NCBI GenBank assembly: GCA_900539665.1
Contig: UQCV01000029.1
Coordinates: 1 to 26,769, forward strand
Origin: an uncultured Succinivibrionaceae bacterium
Lineage (GTDB): Bacteria; Pseudomonadota; Gammaproteobacteria; Enterobacterales; Succinivibrionaceae
DNA length: 26,769 nucleotides
Direction of reading: 5' to 3'
The notes beneath the pieces were generated by a model. It was not told the DNA's origin. It saw only the letters and a program-made list of their open reading frames with translations, and made no database searches. A program made the position numbers and the translations under genes. Shown in pieces: positions 8,439-15,241 of this stretch. Position 1 is the first letter of the stretch; each line of letters opens with the position of its first letter.

Positions 8439-8474
8439 TCGATGCAAGATGCAATTTGATTAAAGTTGCATCGA
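8439..8474. repeat. Inverted repeat downstream of sstT
   Basis: TCGATGCAA (8439-8447) and TTGCATCGA (8466-8474) are perfect 9-base arms around an 18-base loop. The loop itself starts with a second copy of the GATGCAA word. It sits just ahead of the main terminator and could stabilise the sstT mRNA 3' end. Confidence 0.45.
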
Positions 8475-8485
8475 AATCGAAATTT

Positions 8486-8520
8486 AAGGCATGATTTTCT
8501 TTAGAGAAATCATGCCTTTT
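8486..8520 (+). terminator. Terminator of sstT
   Basis: The 12-base arms AAGGCATGATTT (8486-8497) and AAATCATGCCTT (8507-8518) are perfect and end in TTTT. This is a strong hairpin 170 bases past the sstT stop. Its right half overlaps the end of the phage portal remnant on the other strand. Confidence 0.8.
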
Positions 8521-8812
8521 GGTTTCTGGGGATTTTAGTTTTGATGGTTTTAATTTTTGAAGGAGTTAAGTAGTCGGTGATTGCCTTTTCTTTGCTGCCT
8601 GAGTCGGTGTATTGATAAACATGAATCGGCAGGCCAGCAATAGACTCGGAGATAATTCTGACGCAAGCGTAGACGGCAGTCAGCTGCATGGCACTTCGTT
8701 CATTCAGAGCTTTACCGGAGTTACTGCCGCCAAACAAAAAGCGGTAAGCGTTGTCGTTGGTGCTGTTCGTGGGCTTGTCTCTTGATTGGAATAGTCCGCT
8801 TTAAATGCTCAT
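8510..8812 (-). pseudogene. Phage portal protein fossil (HK97 type), truncated
   Basis: HK97-type portal proteins form the dodecameric ring through which phage DNA enters the head. The minus strand has AGGAAGGAG before ATG AGC ATT TAA: an in-frame stop is codon 4. The frame then continues with SGLFQSRDKP, YRFLFGGSNSGKALNERSAM and QLTAVYACVRIISESIAGLP, the classic portal N-terminus. After SKEKAI the family sequence is lost, and the frame ends inside the sstT terminator after about 100 of the usual roughly 400 codons. It is thus dead twice, by a nonsense codon and by 3' truncation. No other phage gene is visible nearby, so it is an isolated relic of a prophage or of a recombination end point. 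Confidence 0.8.
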
Positions 8813-8840
8813 AATAATCACACTCCTTCCTAAATTTGAG

Positions 8841-8872
8841 CAAAAGAAAAGCACCTGCATTTGCAGATGCTT
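8841..8872 (-). terminator. Terminator of the fic gene
   Basis: The arms AAGCACCTGC (8849-8858) and GCAGATGCTT (8863-8872) have one mismatch and a four-base loop. On the minus strand TTTTCTTTTG follows. It lies about 70 bases past the fic stop codon. Confidence 0.65.
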
Positions 8873-8890
8873 AACCTTAATCACGGTGAC

Positions 8891-8924
8891 TTTTCCTTAA
8901 AAAATGGAAATGTTTAAGGGAAAA
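8891..8924. repeat. TTTCCCTTA-type boxes downstream of fic
   Basis: TTTTCCTTAA (8891-8900, one C short) and TTTAAGGGAAAA (8913-8924) face each other just past the end of fic. The same word occurs three times in the fic promoter (10008-10070), so the gene is bracketed by it. They could be extra operator sites, or the ends of a mobile gene cassette. Confidence 0.5.
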
Positions 8925-8942
8925 ATAAAATACTTAAAGGTA

Positions 8943-9989
8943 TTATTTCATTCTAAAATAGGAAGTGCTTTTTCCTGAGCCTTCACGTTTTAGTTCACCA
9001 GATGCGACTAATTTTCTTAGTGAGCCCTCTATAGAGCTGACGCTAAGCGAAGGGCAAAGCTCACGAATATCCTGCTTTGTGAAGCGACCTATTTTGTGTA
9101 AGGTTGCTCGTCTGACTGTTTCGAGAGCTGGCAACTTTGTTTCAACAAGTTCAAAACGTTCTTCGAAATCTTTGTATGCAGCAAGAACAGTACCAAGCAA
9201 ATACTTGATAAATGGCACTGAGTCCTCTGTCCCTTCATGCCAGCCAATCTGGGCCTGACCAAGTGTGTCGTAATACAGATCCTTGTTCTTGGCAATCTTA
9301 GCTTCCAATGAAATATACTTGCCAACATAAAAGCCATTTTGGTACAACAAAAGTGTTGTAAGCAAACGGCTCATTCGTCCATTTCCATCATTGAACGGAT
9401 GGATGCAAAGAAAGTCATGAATGAAGATTGGGATTGCAATCAGAGGTTCAACTTCCATATTTCCAATGACACGATTATATTCCTCACATATTCTATCTAA
9501 AGCCTGTGGAGTATCGAAAGGAGCAAGTGGAGTGAACAGAGTTTCTACATGGCCATCTGGATAGGTGGCACTAATATAGTTTTGTACACTTTTAGTTCTT
9601 CCGGCCATAGGATTATTCATGTGGCTATACAATATTTTGTGGAGCTGTAAAATATAATTCTGTGTGATTGGAATTGCATCAAAGCTTTCGTGAATAATAT
9701 TCAGAACATCGCGATACCCTGCAATTTCCTGCTCATCACAGTTCTTTGGTGTTGTTTTTTCTTCTACAAGCTGCTTGATACGAGTGCTTGTTGTCACAAT
9801 TCCCTCAATTGCGTTAGATGCCTCGGTGCTTTGTATTTTAGCAATCTCAACCAGTTTTTTTAATTCCTCGGGACGTTGTTTCAGGGACATTTCCTGTTTA
9901 CCAGCCTCTTTATAAATTGCCGCAATTAAGCTAAGTACATCTGAATCCCACTTTTGCATCTTGATTTCAGAGTAATTAAAAGTTCTCAT
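8943..9989 (-). CDS. fic: Fic family AMP-transferase, class II, with C-terminal winged helix
   Basis: Fic proteins transfer AMP from ATP to hydroxyl groups of target proteins. The full active-site motif HPFNDGNGRMSR is present (catalytic His near residue 197 from the ATG). An N-terminal inhibitory helix carries SNAIEG (near 58-63), matching the S/TxxxEG/N motif, so this is a self-inhibited class II enzyme. A winged-helix region ends the protein (FTKQDIRELCPSLSVSSIEG onward, with SLRKLVASGELKREGSGKST). The frame opens at a GTG (9998), but the ATG at 9989 has AGAGG eight bases upstream and gives 348 aa. Motif boxes overlap its promoter, which suggests that the protein controls its own gene. It is monocistronic with a terminator at 8841-8872. 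The target protein is unknown. Confidence 0.92.
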   Translation of the reverse strand: MRTFNYSEIKMQKWDSDVLSLIAAIYKEAGKQEMSLKQRPEELKKLVEIAKIQSTEASNAIEGIVTTSTRIKQLVEEKTTPKNCDEQEIAGYRDVLNIIHESFDAIPITQNYILQLHKILYSHMNNPMAGRTKSVQNYISATYPDGHVETLFTPLAPFDTPQALDRICEEYNRVIGNMEVEPLIAIPIFIHDFLCIHPFNDGNGRMSRLLTTLLLYQNGFYVGKYISLEAKIAKNKDLYYDTLGQAQIGWHEGTEDSVPFIKYLLGTVLAAYKDFEERFELVETKLPALETVRRATLHKIGRFTKQDIRELCPSLSVSSIEGSLRKLVASGELKREGSGKSTSYFRMK

Positions 9990-10007
9990 TTCCTTCACCT
10001 CTGATTA

Positions 10008-10070
10008 TTTCCCTTAAATATTACCACAAAATAAGGGAAACAGTAACGCATTAATGGAATTTTCCCTTAA
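10008..10070 (-). promoter_or_regulatory. fic promoter with three TTTCCCTTA operator-like boxes
   Basis: Read on the minus strand, a -35 TTACTG (10041-10046) and a -10 TAATAT (10018-10023) are 17 bases apart and precede fic. TTTCCCTTA occurs at 10008-10016 (over the start region), as TAAGGGAAA at 10032-10040 (inside the spacer) and at 10061-10070 (upstream of -35). The first two form a perfect 9-base inverted repeat around the -10. Binding there would block RNA polymerase. The Fic winged-helix domain is the natural candidate repressor, by inference. Confidence 0.65.
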
Positions 10071-10290
10071 TAGTATGCGTATTATAAGGTAAAGTATGCA
10101 TGGAATGACGGTATTAGGTTACTATTAGATTAAGAGTCCTTATGGACAGTTGATGTTTACGATTAGGCGAGCTCTAACTGTAAACTGAGAGCCGCTAAAA
10201 ACTTGTAAAACAAGGAGTATTTAGCATTTTTTATCGAGCAATGTGAGAAATGCTACAGCATGGTTTTCGCTTTGTGTTATAAATAAATTG
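10071..10290. other. Noncoding stretch between fic promoter and IS-like remnant
   Basis: No ORF with coding character was found. Several self-complementary words occur: GTTTAC/GTAAAC around 10155-10185, CTTGT-AAA-ACAAG near 10202-10214, and AGCATTT/AAATGCT near 10222-10252. These resemble a folded RNA or the left part of the adjacent IS200/IS605-type remnant. No function is assigned. Confidence 0.35.
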
Positions 10291-10359
10291 TGGCGTAAAC
10301 CCCACACGCTTGCGTGTGGGAGAAAAGTCGCTTTTTATGAAAAACTATATCTTTGCTAC

Positions 10360-10387
10360 TTGACATTAGCATGGAATAATATAAAAT
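10360..10387 (+). promoter_or_regulatory. Consensus sigma70 promoter inside the IS-like remnant
   Basis: A perfect TTGACA (10360-10365) is followed 16 bases later by TAAAAT (10382-10387), in an AT-rich context. Promoters of this layout commonly sit just before tnpB in these elements. Here it reads directly into the folded RNA-like segment. Confidence 0.55.
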
Positions 10388-10393
10388 CTAAAC

Positions 10394-10580
10394 GTTAGGA
10401 AGATTGACTGTACTTCCTTGTCGTAAGACAGAAAATTACCGCTAAAGTGGTTGTAGGACTCTTTGGTAATAAAAGTCCTGATTGAAACAGTTTTGCACTT
10501 GTAACTCCAAAGCCTGAAAATGGTGTACGATTACAAGCTACACTTCAATCAGAACCCCATGGGCTTATCCGTGGGAGCAC
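10394..10580 (+). ncRNA. Omega-RNA-like structured transcript (solo, no TnpB)
   Basis: The segment contains nested complementary arms: AGGAAG (10397-10402) with CTTCCT (10413-10418); AGGACT (10455-10460) with AGTCCT (10474-10479); CTGATTGAA (10478-10486) with TTCAATCAG (10544-10552); CTTGTAA with TTACAAG and GTGTA with TACAC in 10498-10543; and the end hairpin 10556-10575. Some arms are mutually exclusive. In IS200/IS605 elements the guide (omega) RNA is made from the end of tnpB plus the right end, which is what this resembles. Alternative: merely the eroded 3' end of tnpB. With its own promoter it may still be transcribed. Confidence 0.4.
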
Positions 10581-10631
10581 TCAGTGTTTTGATTTTAGAC
10601 TATAGAAAACTAAGATAAAATAGGATAAACG

Positions 10632-10889
10632 ATGGAAGAAAAAGAAAATTCTCGCGGTGCCCGCAAAAGCGAAATCAAATTTGATATCAAGCAGCATCTT
10701 GGGGTGTTATCGGCGAGCAATCGTGGTTGGAAAAAGGAATTAAACCTCGTTTCATGGAACGGTGGTAATGCCAAACTTGATCTTCGTGATTGGGATGAAA
10801 CTCATGAAAAAATGGGTAAAGGCGTAACTTTAACTCCTGAAGAAGCTGAAAAGCTTTATGAACTCTTAGGAGTTTATCTTGGGAAATAA
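10632..10889 (+). CDS. PC4/YdbC-like single-stranded DNA-binding protein
   Basis: This 85-aa protein matches the bacterial YdbC-type PC4 fold: IKFDIKQHLGVLS, then WKKELNLVSWNGG, LDLRDWDETHEKMGKG and LTPEEAEKLYELL. The family comprises small dimers that bind single-stranded DNA or RNA and are related to the eukaryotic coactivator PC4. The conserved LNLVSWN and the Asp-Arg-x-Trp block lie in the beta-sheet. The ATG has AGGA eight bases upstream. Its stop overlaps the TTG start of the next gene by 11 bases, so the two are co-translated. Why a PC4 protein is linked to a PPTase is not evident from sequence. A strongly charged N-terminus (MEEKENSRGARKSE) precedes the fold. Confidence 0.85.
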   Translation: MEEKENSRGARKSEIKFDIKQHLGVLSASNRGWKKELNLVSWNGGNAKLDLRDWDETHEKMGKGVTLTPEEAEKLYELLGVYLGK

Positions 10890-12156
10890 ATTCTCCTTAT
10901 CTGAGCTTAAACATGGCATTAAAAGCTTTAAAAGTGGAAAAGGCACCCCAAATAAACAAGGTAAAATAGCTTCCCAAGGCGAAAAAAGTGACCAAAGTGA
11001 GAAAGGTCCTTCCCAATTATTGGGGGCTAAAGCCCAATCAATGGGGTCTCACGTCAAGGCTGAAGTTTTAGAGGGTAAGGTGTTAGAGGATAGCGCTTCT
11101 TTAGCTTCTAAGATTAAGCTTGGGGCGTCCTTAAACACCGAGCTTTTGGTGGATTCTTTAAACCTATTAGAACCTCCAAATAGCCTTAAAATTAATGTAG
11201 CTCAGACGGATGAATTTTTAACTATAAAAGAAATTCTTCAAGGTTTAGCCTCTTTTAAGAATGGTGGACTTTGGGGACTATGTGTCAAACTAGACGAGAT
11301 TTTACCTGTGAGCGTTGACTTAACGTCTCTAGGTAGTCTCGTTACTTCCCGTATTGAAACCTCAAGAGACTCGCGTAAACTCACGTGGTGGGCAGGGCGC
11401 CGGGCTCTTGTGGGCGTCACCATGGTGTTAAGGTCGTGTTCATGGGACGAAGCTTTAACCTATTTAGCCCAAAACTTAGTGATCGGTGAATATGGCAAAC
11501 CATATTTAAAATCTGGTTTATTCCATTTTAGTATTAGCCACTCGGCGTCACGACTCTTTTTGCTCGTAAGTAAAAATCCTTGTGCTATCGATATTGAGTT
11601 AGTGCAACGACGTAAATCTTACCAGGCTGTGGTTGAACGAATGCTAAGCCCTAAGGAACAAGCTTTTGTGCGTCATAGCAATTTCGATGCAAGCTGGATT
11701 TTAAGTGCGCCACTACTAAAGAGCCTGCAAAATAGACTTTTAGCGTCTCAAGATAAAAATTTAGAAGCAAAGCTATTAGAATCAGCCAATTACACTCAAG
11801 AACAAATTTGCCATAACGATGCTAAACAGCAGTCGTTGGTACCTGAATTACTCCGTTTTTTTATGCTTTGGACCATTAAAGAAACCGCGGTAAAGCTTAC
11901 AGCTCGGGGGTTGGTTGGTTTGCCTGAATTTACCTTTAAGCTTGATGAAGATTTAATTGAACACCAATCAGAGCGAGGGTTTATTCAAAGCACAATTATC
12001 GCCTCTACAAAGGAAACCTTTGGGCTTTCGTGGTATATGCCTAAGTTAAATACTAAAGTGGTGTGGCATGATTTTGCGCCTATAAGCTTGGCTTTAACTA
12101 AGCGCTCGGCGCCTGTAGTTGCTAAAACGCTCGCGCTAAAAGCGCCAAAAGCGTAA
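10879..12156 (+). CDS. 4'-phosphopantetheinyl transferase with long N-terminal extension
   Basis: This family moves phosphopantetheine from CoA to a serine of acyl or peptidyl carrier proteins. Core motifs are clear: WWAGRRAL (170-177), EYGKPYL (204-210), FSISHS (217-222), the Mg-binding AIDIE (236-240) and LWTIKETAVK (330-339). At 425 aa it is about twice a usual enzyme. The extra parts are a 165-aa N-terminal region (the first 80 residues Lys/Ser/Gly-rich, low complexity) and an insert of about 50 residues before the WTIKE motif. The start is a TTG with AGGAG six bases upstream, overlapping the PC4-like gene. No carrier protein, PKS or NRPS gene is in the window, so its substrate must lie elsewhere. 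No terminator was seen directly after it. Confidence 0.9.
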   Translation: MGNKFSLSELKHGIKSFKSGKGTPNKQGKIASQGEKSDQSEKGPSQLLGAKAQSMGSHVKAEVLEGKVLEDSASLASKIKLGASLNTELLVDSLNLLEPPNSLKINVAQTDEFLTIKEILQGLASFKNGGLWGLCVKLDEILPVSVDLTSLGSLVTSRIETSRDSRKLTWWAGRRALVGVTMVLRSCSWDEALTYLAQNLVIGEYGKPYLKSGLFHFSISHSASRLFLLVSKNPCAIDIELVQRRKSYQAVVERMLSPKEQAFVRHSNFDASWILSAPLLKSLQNRLLASQDKNLEAKLLESANYTQEQICHNDAKQQSLVPELLRFFMLWTIKETAVKLTARGLVGLPEFTFKLDEDLIEHQSERGFIQSTIIASTKETFGLSWYMPKLNTKVVWHDFAPISLALTKRSAPVVAKTLALKAPKA

Positions 12157-12608
12157 AAACTTTAAGCCCAAACGAAAGGTACTAAACCAAAACTCAAGTA
12201 CCGAGCAACACGCTAAACCTCAAAACCAAGAAACAAAGCTCCAAGACTTAAAGACTCAAATTAAGTTTTGGGTAAAAATTATGCGTTAAAATCAAACGCA
12301 AAAACCATACGTTTAAACTTGAGGTCATGAAAATTTTTGGTGCTAAATTAGCCTGCGCTAAAAATCCCAACTCATTAAAATCACTTAGTTTTTAGTTAAT
12401 TTTGCGTTTTCGTCATAATCATAAATAGTCACATGCCCATTATTGATGTTAAAAATTTGTTGGGTATATTGAACAAAAATGTTAAAACGCCTATTTTGCA
12501 GGTGGAAAAAAAAATATTATCCGTTACAATGTGACCATTTCTAACACAACCCCCGCCAAGTTGAAGTAGTAAGTAGTGGGGCATAAACCGTGGAAATAGG
12601 ATTTCCAA
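12157..12608. other. 450-base intergenic region before the Sel1 gene
   Basis: No gene was found. It holds a 6-base inverted repeat GGTACT...AGTACC near 12178-12202 without a T-run, an A9 tract near 12507-12515, and a CCCC/GGGG-bearing segment at 12550-12581. The Sel1 promoter probably lies near 12480-12540 (TATTAT- and TACAAT-like words), but no -35/-10 pair has clean spacing. Confidence 0.5.
12591..12607 (+). promoter_or_regulatory. Hairpin enclosing the Sel1 gene's ribosome binding site
   Basis: TGGAAAT (12591-12597) and ATTTCCA (12601-12607) pair perfectly. The loop AGG plus the next A form the only Shine-Dalgarno-like AGGA, and the hairpin ends one base before the ATG at 12609. It could hold back translation or be opened by a factor; this is inference from position. 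Confidence 0.4.
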
Positions 12609-14153
12609 ATGACCAAAATAAATAAGTGGCTTCCGGTAGTAGCTTTATGGCTTTTACCTACGGTCGGAGTGGCGCAAAATACCCAACCTTTAGTCGTACC
12701 ATTTTCGATGCAAGAATTAGTTGCAAGATGCTTGGTTGACTTTGAAGGACAACCATTATGTCAAGAAGCTAATAATGGTGATCTAAATGCGCAGTATGCC
12801 ATTTCTTCACAGTATTATGATGCTGGGTCTGCCTATAGCGATTTAGCGATGTCTTGGGCTTTTTATGCCGCGTCGCGCGGTAGTATTCCGGCGCAAAAGC
12901 AATTAGCCGAAATGTTCTTAAAAGGCCGTGGCGTGCCAATAGATAAAGTGCAAAGTTACGAATGGTACCGTACCGCCGCCAAAAGTGGAGATGGTGAAGC
13001 GTTATACCACATTGGCTCTATGAATATGGATGGGATTGGTGCCATCATGGATAGAACCCGTGGGATTGCATATTTACAAGAAAGTGCACGCGCTAACTGG
13101 GCTCCTGCAGCGTATCGTTTAGGTCTTGCTTTTGAAGAAGGTGAAGGCGTTATGGTTAACATGACTCAGGCGGTGGGTTTTTATACTCAGGCCGCTAATG
13201 CCGGCATCCCTGAGGCTCAATTTCGTTTGGCTCGCTTCTATGAAGAAGGACGCGTGCTGACTAAGGATAACAAACAAGCCTTAATTCTTTATACCCATGC
13301 CGCTGAATTAGGTCACGGCAATGCTCAGTTTGCTTTAGCGACTTTATTACGTTCTGAAGGTGGTAGACTTGATGAAGTAATTAAATGGTACCGTGAAGCT
13401 GCTAAAGCCGGGATCGTGGGGGCGCAAGAACAATTAGGATTAATATTGTTACGTGGTGACAATGGTAAGGCTGAATATACCGAAGCGTATAAATGGCTTG
13501 CTGAAGCGGCTCAAGGTGGCTCAGCTCTCGCTGAATTTGGGTTAGGTAGAATTTACGAAGAAGGGCTTGGCGTGGTCCGCAACCGCAAAATTGCCAAGCT
13601 TCACTATCAAAAGGCCGTTGAACTTGGAAATATCTCAGCGCTTTTAAAATTAGGTAAAATTTCTTTAAGTGAGGATAAGTCAGAAGAAGCACTTAAGTAT
13701 TACCAAAAAGCAGCTGGTTTAGGGCGTATGGAAGCGCGCCGTCAAGTAGGCCTTATGTATATGGAAGGCTCTGGTACTAAAAAAGATCTTGTCACGGCAG
13801 AAAAGTGGCTTGAGCTTGCAGTAAGCTCTGGCTCTACTAACGCTAAATACGATTTAAGTCGCTTATATCTTTTAACTAAAGATGAAGAAAAAGCCGTGCG
13901 TTTACTTCGCGAAGCAGCAGAAGCTGGAGTCGCAGAAGCGCAGATTGAATTAGCAGCTCGATATGCTGCGGGGCGTGGTGTTGAACAATCGGCCTCTCAA
14001 GCCTACGCTTGGTGCATGAATGTTAAAGAATGTCGCCCACGAGTGAGCTACGATTGTAGCCGTTATGGGACCATGCTTGATGAACACGATCGCGAAATTT
14101 CTTTAAATCGCTTAAAGTTCTTACAAGAAAACAACCATTGTTCTATGCATTAA
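12609..14153 (+). CDS. Secreted Sel1-repeat (SLR) protein
   Basis: Sel1-like repeats are TPR-related helical pairs that act as protein-binding scaffolds, often in envelope or signalling roles. A signal peptide is seen (MTKINKWLPVVALWLLPTVG, likely cleaved after GVA), so the mature protein should be periplasmic or exported. About a dozen repeats of roughly 36 residues follow, with the usual words A.Y.LG, YEEG.GV and A..WY..AA..G (for example YHIGSMNMDGIGAI, FEEGEGVMV, YEEGLGVV, YMEGSGTKKDL, YAAGRGVEQS). The C-terminal tail adds Cys residues (CMNVKECRPR, YDCSR, NNHC), consistent with disulfides outside the cytoplasm. Length is 514 aa. It stands alone, and its partner cannot be inferred. Base composition matches the host-like genes and contrasts with the AT-rich DNA that follows. 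Confidence 0.9.
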   Translation: MTKINKWLPVVALWLLPTVGVAQNTQPLVVPFSMQELVARCLVDFEGQPLCQEANNGDLNAQYAISSQYYDAGSAYSDLAMSWAFYAASRGSIPAQKQLAEMFLKGRGVPIDKVQSYEWYRTAAKSGDGEALYHIGSMNMDGIGAIMDRTRGIAYLQESARANWAPAAYRLGLAFEEGEGVMVNMTQAVGFYTQAANAGIPEAQFRLARFYEEGRVLTKDNKQALILYTHAAELGHGNAQFALATLLRSEGGRLDEVIKWYREAAKAGIVGAQEQLGLILLRGDNGKAEYTEAYKWLAEAAQGGSALAEFGLGRIYEEGLGVVRNRKIAKLHYQKAVELGNISALLKLGKISLSEDKSEEALKYYQKAAGLGRMEARRQVGLMYMEGSGTKKDLVTAEKWLELAVSSGSTNAKYDLSRLYLLTKDEEKAVRLLREAAEAGVAEAQIELAARYAAGRGVEQSASQAYAWCMNVKECRPRVSYDCSRYGTMLDEHDREISLNRLKFLQENNHCSMH

Positions 14154-14330
14154 ATCGAGCCTTTAGTTAAACCACCATAGCCAAACTCTAACCAAGTCTT
14201 AGCTAAACCTAAGCTGATTAGACGTTAGTTTTAGGGGACCGTTTTAAAGACGCTGTTTTAAAGGCGAAGTTAAAAGTTTTGCCAAAAGGTTTATTTAAGG
14301 CACTTTTTTAATCTGGATGATCGGCAGGAA

Positions 14331-14666
14331 TTGTTTATATTTGGCACAGGACAAAGATACAATACAAATAGCCTTTTAGGGAGTACGGGCGTAATAGACG
14401 GAACAGACAGGTTAAATAAAATGGGATATTATCCAGAAAATTCCCCTGTATGGATAGCAGATCATCCTAGAGCTTGTGTTGATTATTTGTTTATTTCAGT
14501 GCTTCAATCTGGAGAACTAGGTTATGTGATGCTAGATGAATGGTTTCCAAGTATTGAAGACAAGAAAAGAGTTTATGAACTCATAGACATAATGGAAAAC
14601 AAATTATCCCAAAGAGAACTAGAGATTTTAGAGGCATGGAAGAAAAAAAATCCAATAGCGGAATAG
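14331..14666 (+). CDS. Unknown protein, probably 5'-truncated; possible AbiEi-like C-terminal remnant
   Basis: The product is not recognised with confidence. The listed frame starts at a TTG without a properly spaced ribosome binding site. The frame is open further upstream to 14274 but has no ATG, so the 5' end looks lost. The readable part contains NSLLGSTGVI, MGYYPENSPVWIADHPRACV and a helical C-terminus (KKRVYELIDIMENKLSQREL). Its stop overlaps the next ORF by 31 bases. That ORF resembles AbiEii, and such overlap is typical of an AbiEi antitoxin before an AbiEii toxin. The words IADHPRACVDYL are loosely like the AbiEi core, but the usual N-terminal winged helix is absent. It lies at the left edge of the AT-rich island. 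Confidence 0.4.
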   Translation: MFIFGTGQRYNTNSLLGSTGVIDGTDRLNKMGYYPENSPVWIADHPRACVDYLFISVLQSGELGYVMLDEWFPSIEDKKRVYELIDIMENKLSQRELEILEAWKKKNPIAE

Positions 14667-14785
14667 TACTGAATCAAAGAAATTTTTATCATAAAATTTT
14701 AATGACGTGTATTTTGAAACAATTGAGCGATACTCCTTTAGTTCTTAAAGGGGGGATAGCTCTTTATGTAGGATGTTATCGCTAG
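14636..14785 (+). pseudogene. Truncated AbiEii-like nucleotidyltransferase toxin (N-terminal 49 aa)
   Basis: AbiEii proteins are nucleotidyltransferase toxins of type IV toxin-antitoxin/abortive infection systems. This 50-codon ORF ends in TPLVLKGGIALYVGCYR, which fits the signature LKGGTAL...R that opens their nucleotidyltransferase core. Directly after the Arg a TAG stop falls where the family continues with the metal-binding S-x-D-x-D. No continuation was found in another frame before the next gene, so the catalytic acids are missing and the toxin should be dead. Upstream residues (FYHKILMTCILKQLSDT) match the helical lead-in. The assignment rests on one short motif and is moderate. Confidence 0.5.
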
Positions 14786-14803
14786 ACAACTTTATAGAAG
14801 GTT

Positions 14804-15241
14804 ATGTTCAAAATGAATATTTTTTCAGAATCTATTAAGCCTAAATTGTCTAAAATTAAAGATATAATACTATGGGCGATATATGCAAATGTAATAGATC
14901 ATAAAAATATAGGATATGGTCATATTGTAGATTTATACACAAACAGACGTTGCAAAAACATTTGTTTTGAAGATTACTTTTTTTTACAAAAGATTTTTTG
15001 TGTGTACGGGGCTTTCTTTAAAGGGGCTGATATAAATGAAGTTTTGAATTATACAGAAAACATTGCTCATCTTTCATCTAATGAAAAGACTTTACTAAAG
15101 AGGAACATATGTCTTTTTTTTAAGGAAGGTAAAATTTCGTACTCCAATAATAAATTTATATCTTTGTACAAGCACAATGAAATTAGTTTTTCTGATTTAG
15201 AAGATAATTTAATTACTGAGGATCTAAAATGGCAAATCTGA
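14804..15241 (+). CDS. Unknown 145-aa partner of the downstream Fic-like gene
   Basis: Not recognised. The protein is rich in Lys, Ile, Asn and Phe, with predicted helices and no membrane segment (SKIKDIILWAIYANVIDHKN early, then IGYGHIVDLY; EKTLLKRNICLFFKEGKISY later). Start choice: ATG at 14804 has AGAAGG only two bases upstream, while the ATG three codons on (14813) has it at 11 bases, so either could be used. Its last 13 bases overlap the start of the Fic-like gene, strong evidence of translational coupling and joint function. It lacks the S/TxxxEG/N inhibitory motif of known Fic antitoxins such as VbhA. If it is an antitoxin or adaptor, it works by another route. Base composition is strongly AT-rich, like its neighbours. 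Confidence 0.7.
   Translation: MFKMNIFSESIKPKLSKIKDIILWAIYANVIDHKNIGYGHIVDLYTNRRCKNICFEDYFFLQKIFCVYGAFFKGADINEVLNYTENIAHLSSNEKTLLKRNICLFFKEGKISYSNNKFISLYKHNEISFSDLEDNLITEDLKWQI

Larger units (their letters stand above)
10291..10585 (+). mobile_element. IS200/IS605-type remnant lacking tnpA and tnpB
   Basis: The left side has a perfect hairpin, CCCACACGC-TT-GCGTGTGGG (10301-10320), of the kind found at IS200/IS605 ends. The right side has CCCATGG-loop-CCGTGGG (10556-10575), pairing with one G-U, followed by GGAGCACTCA; this resembles the right ends of tnpB-carrying elements. Between them lie a promoter and a folded segment but no transposase or TnpB reading frame. Only about 300 bases separate the hairpins, so the coding part appears to be deleted. 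Exact ends are uncertain, and the assignment rests on remembered resemblance, not on a search. Confidence 0.45.

Noticed and set aside
10301..10320. Hairpin CCCACACGC-TT-GCGTGTGGG considered as a CRISPR repeat
   Set aside because: It occurs once, with no spacer array and no cas gene; it fits an IS200/IS605 end better.
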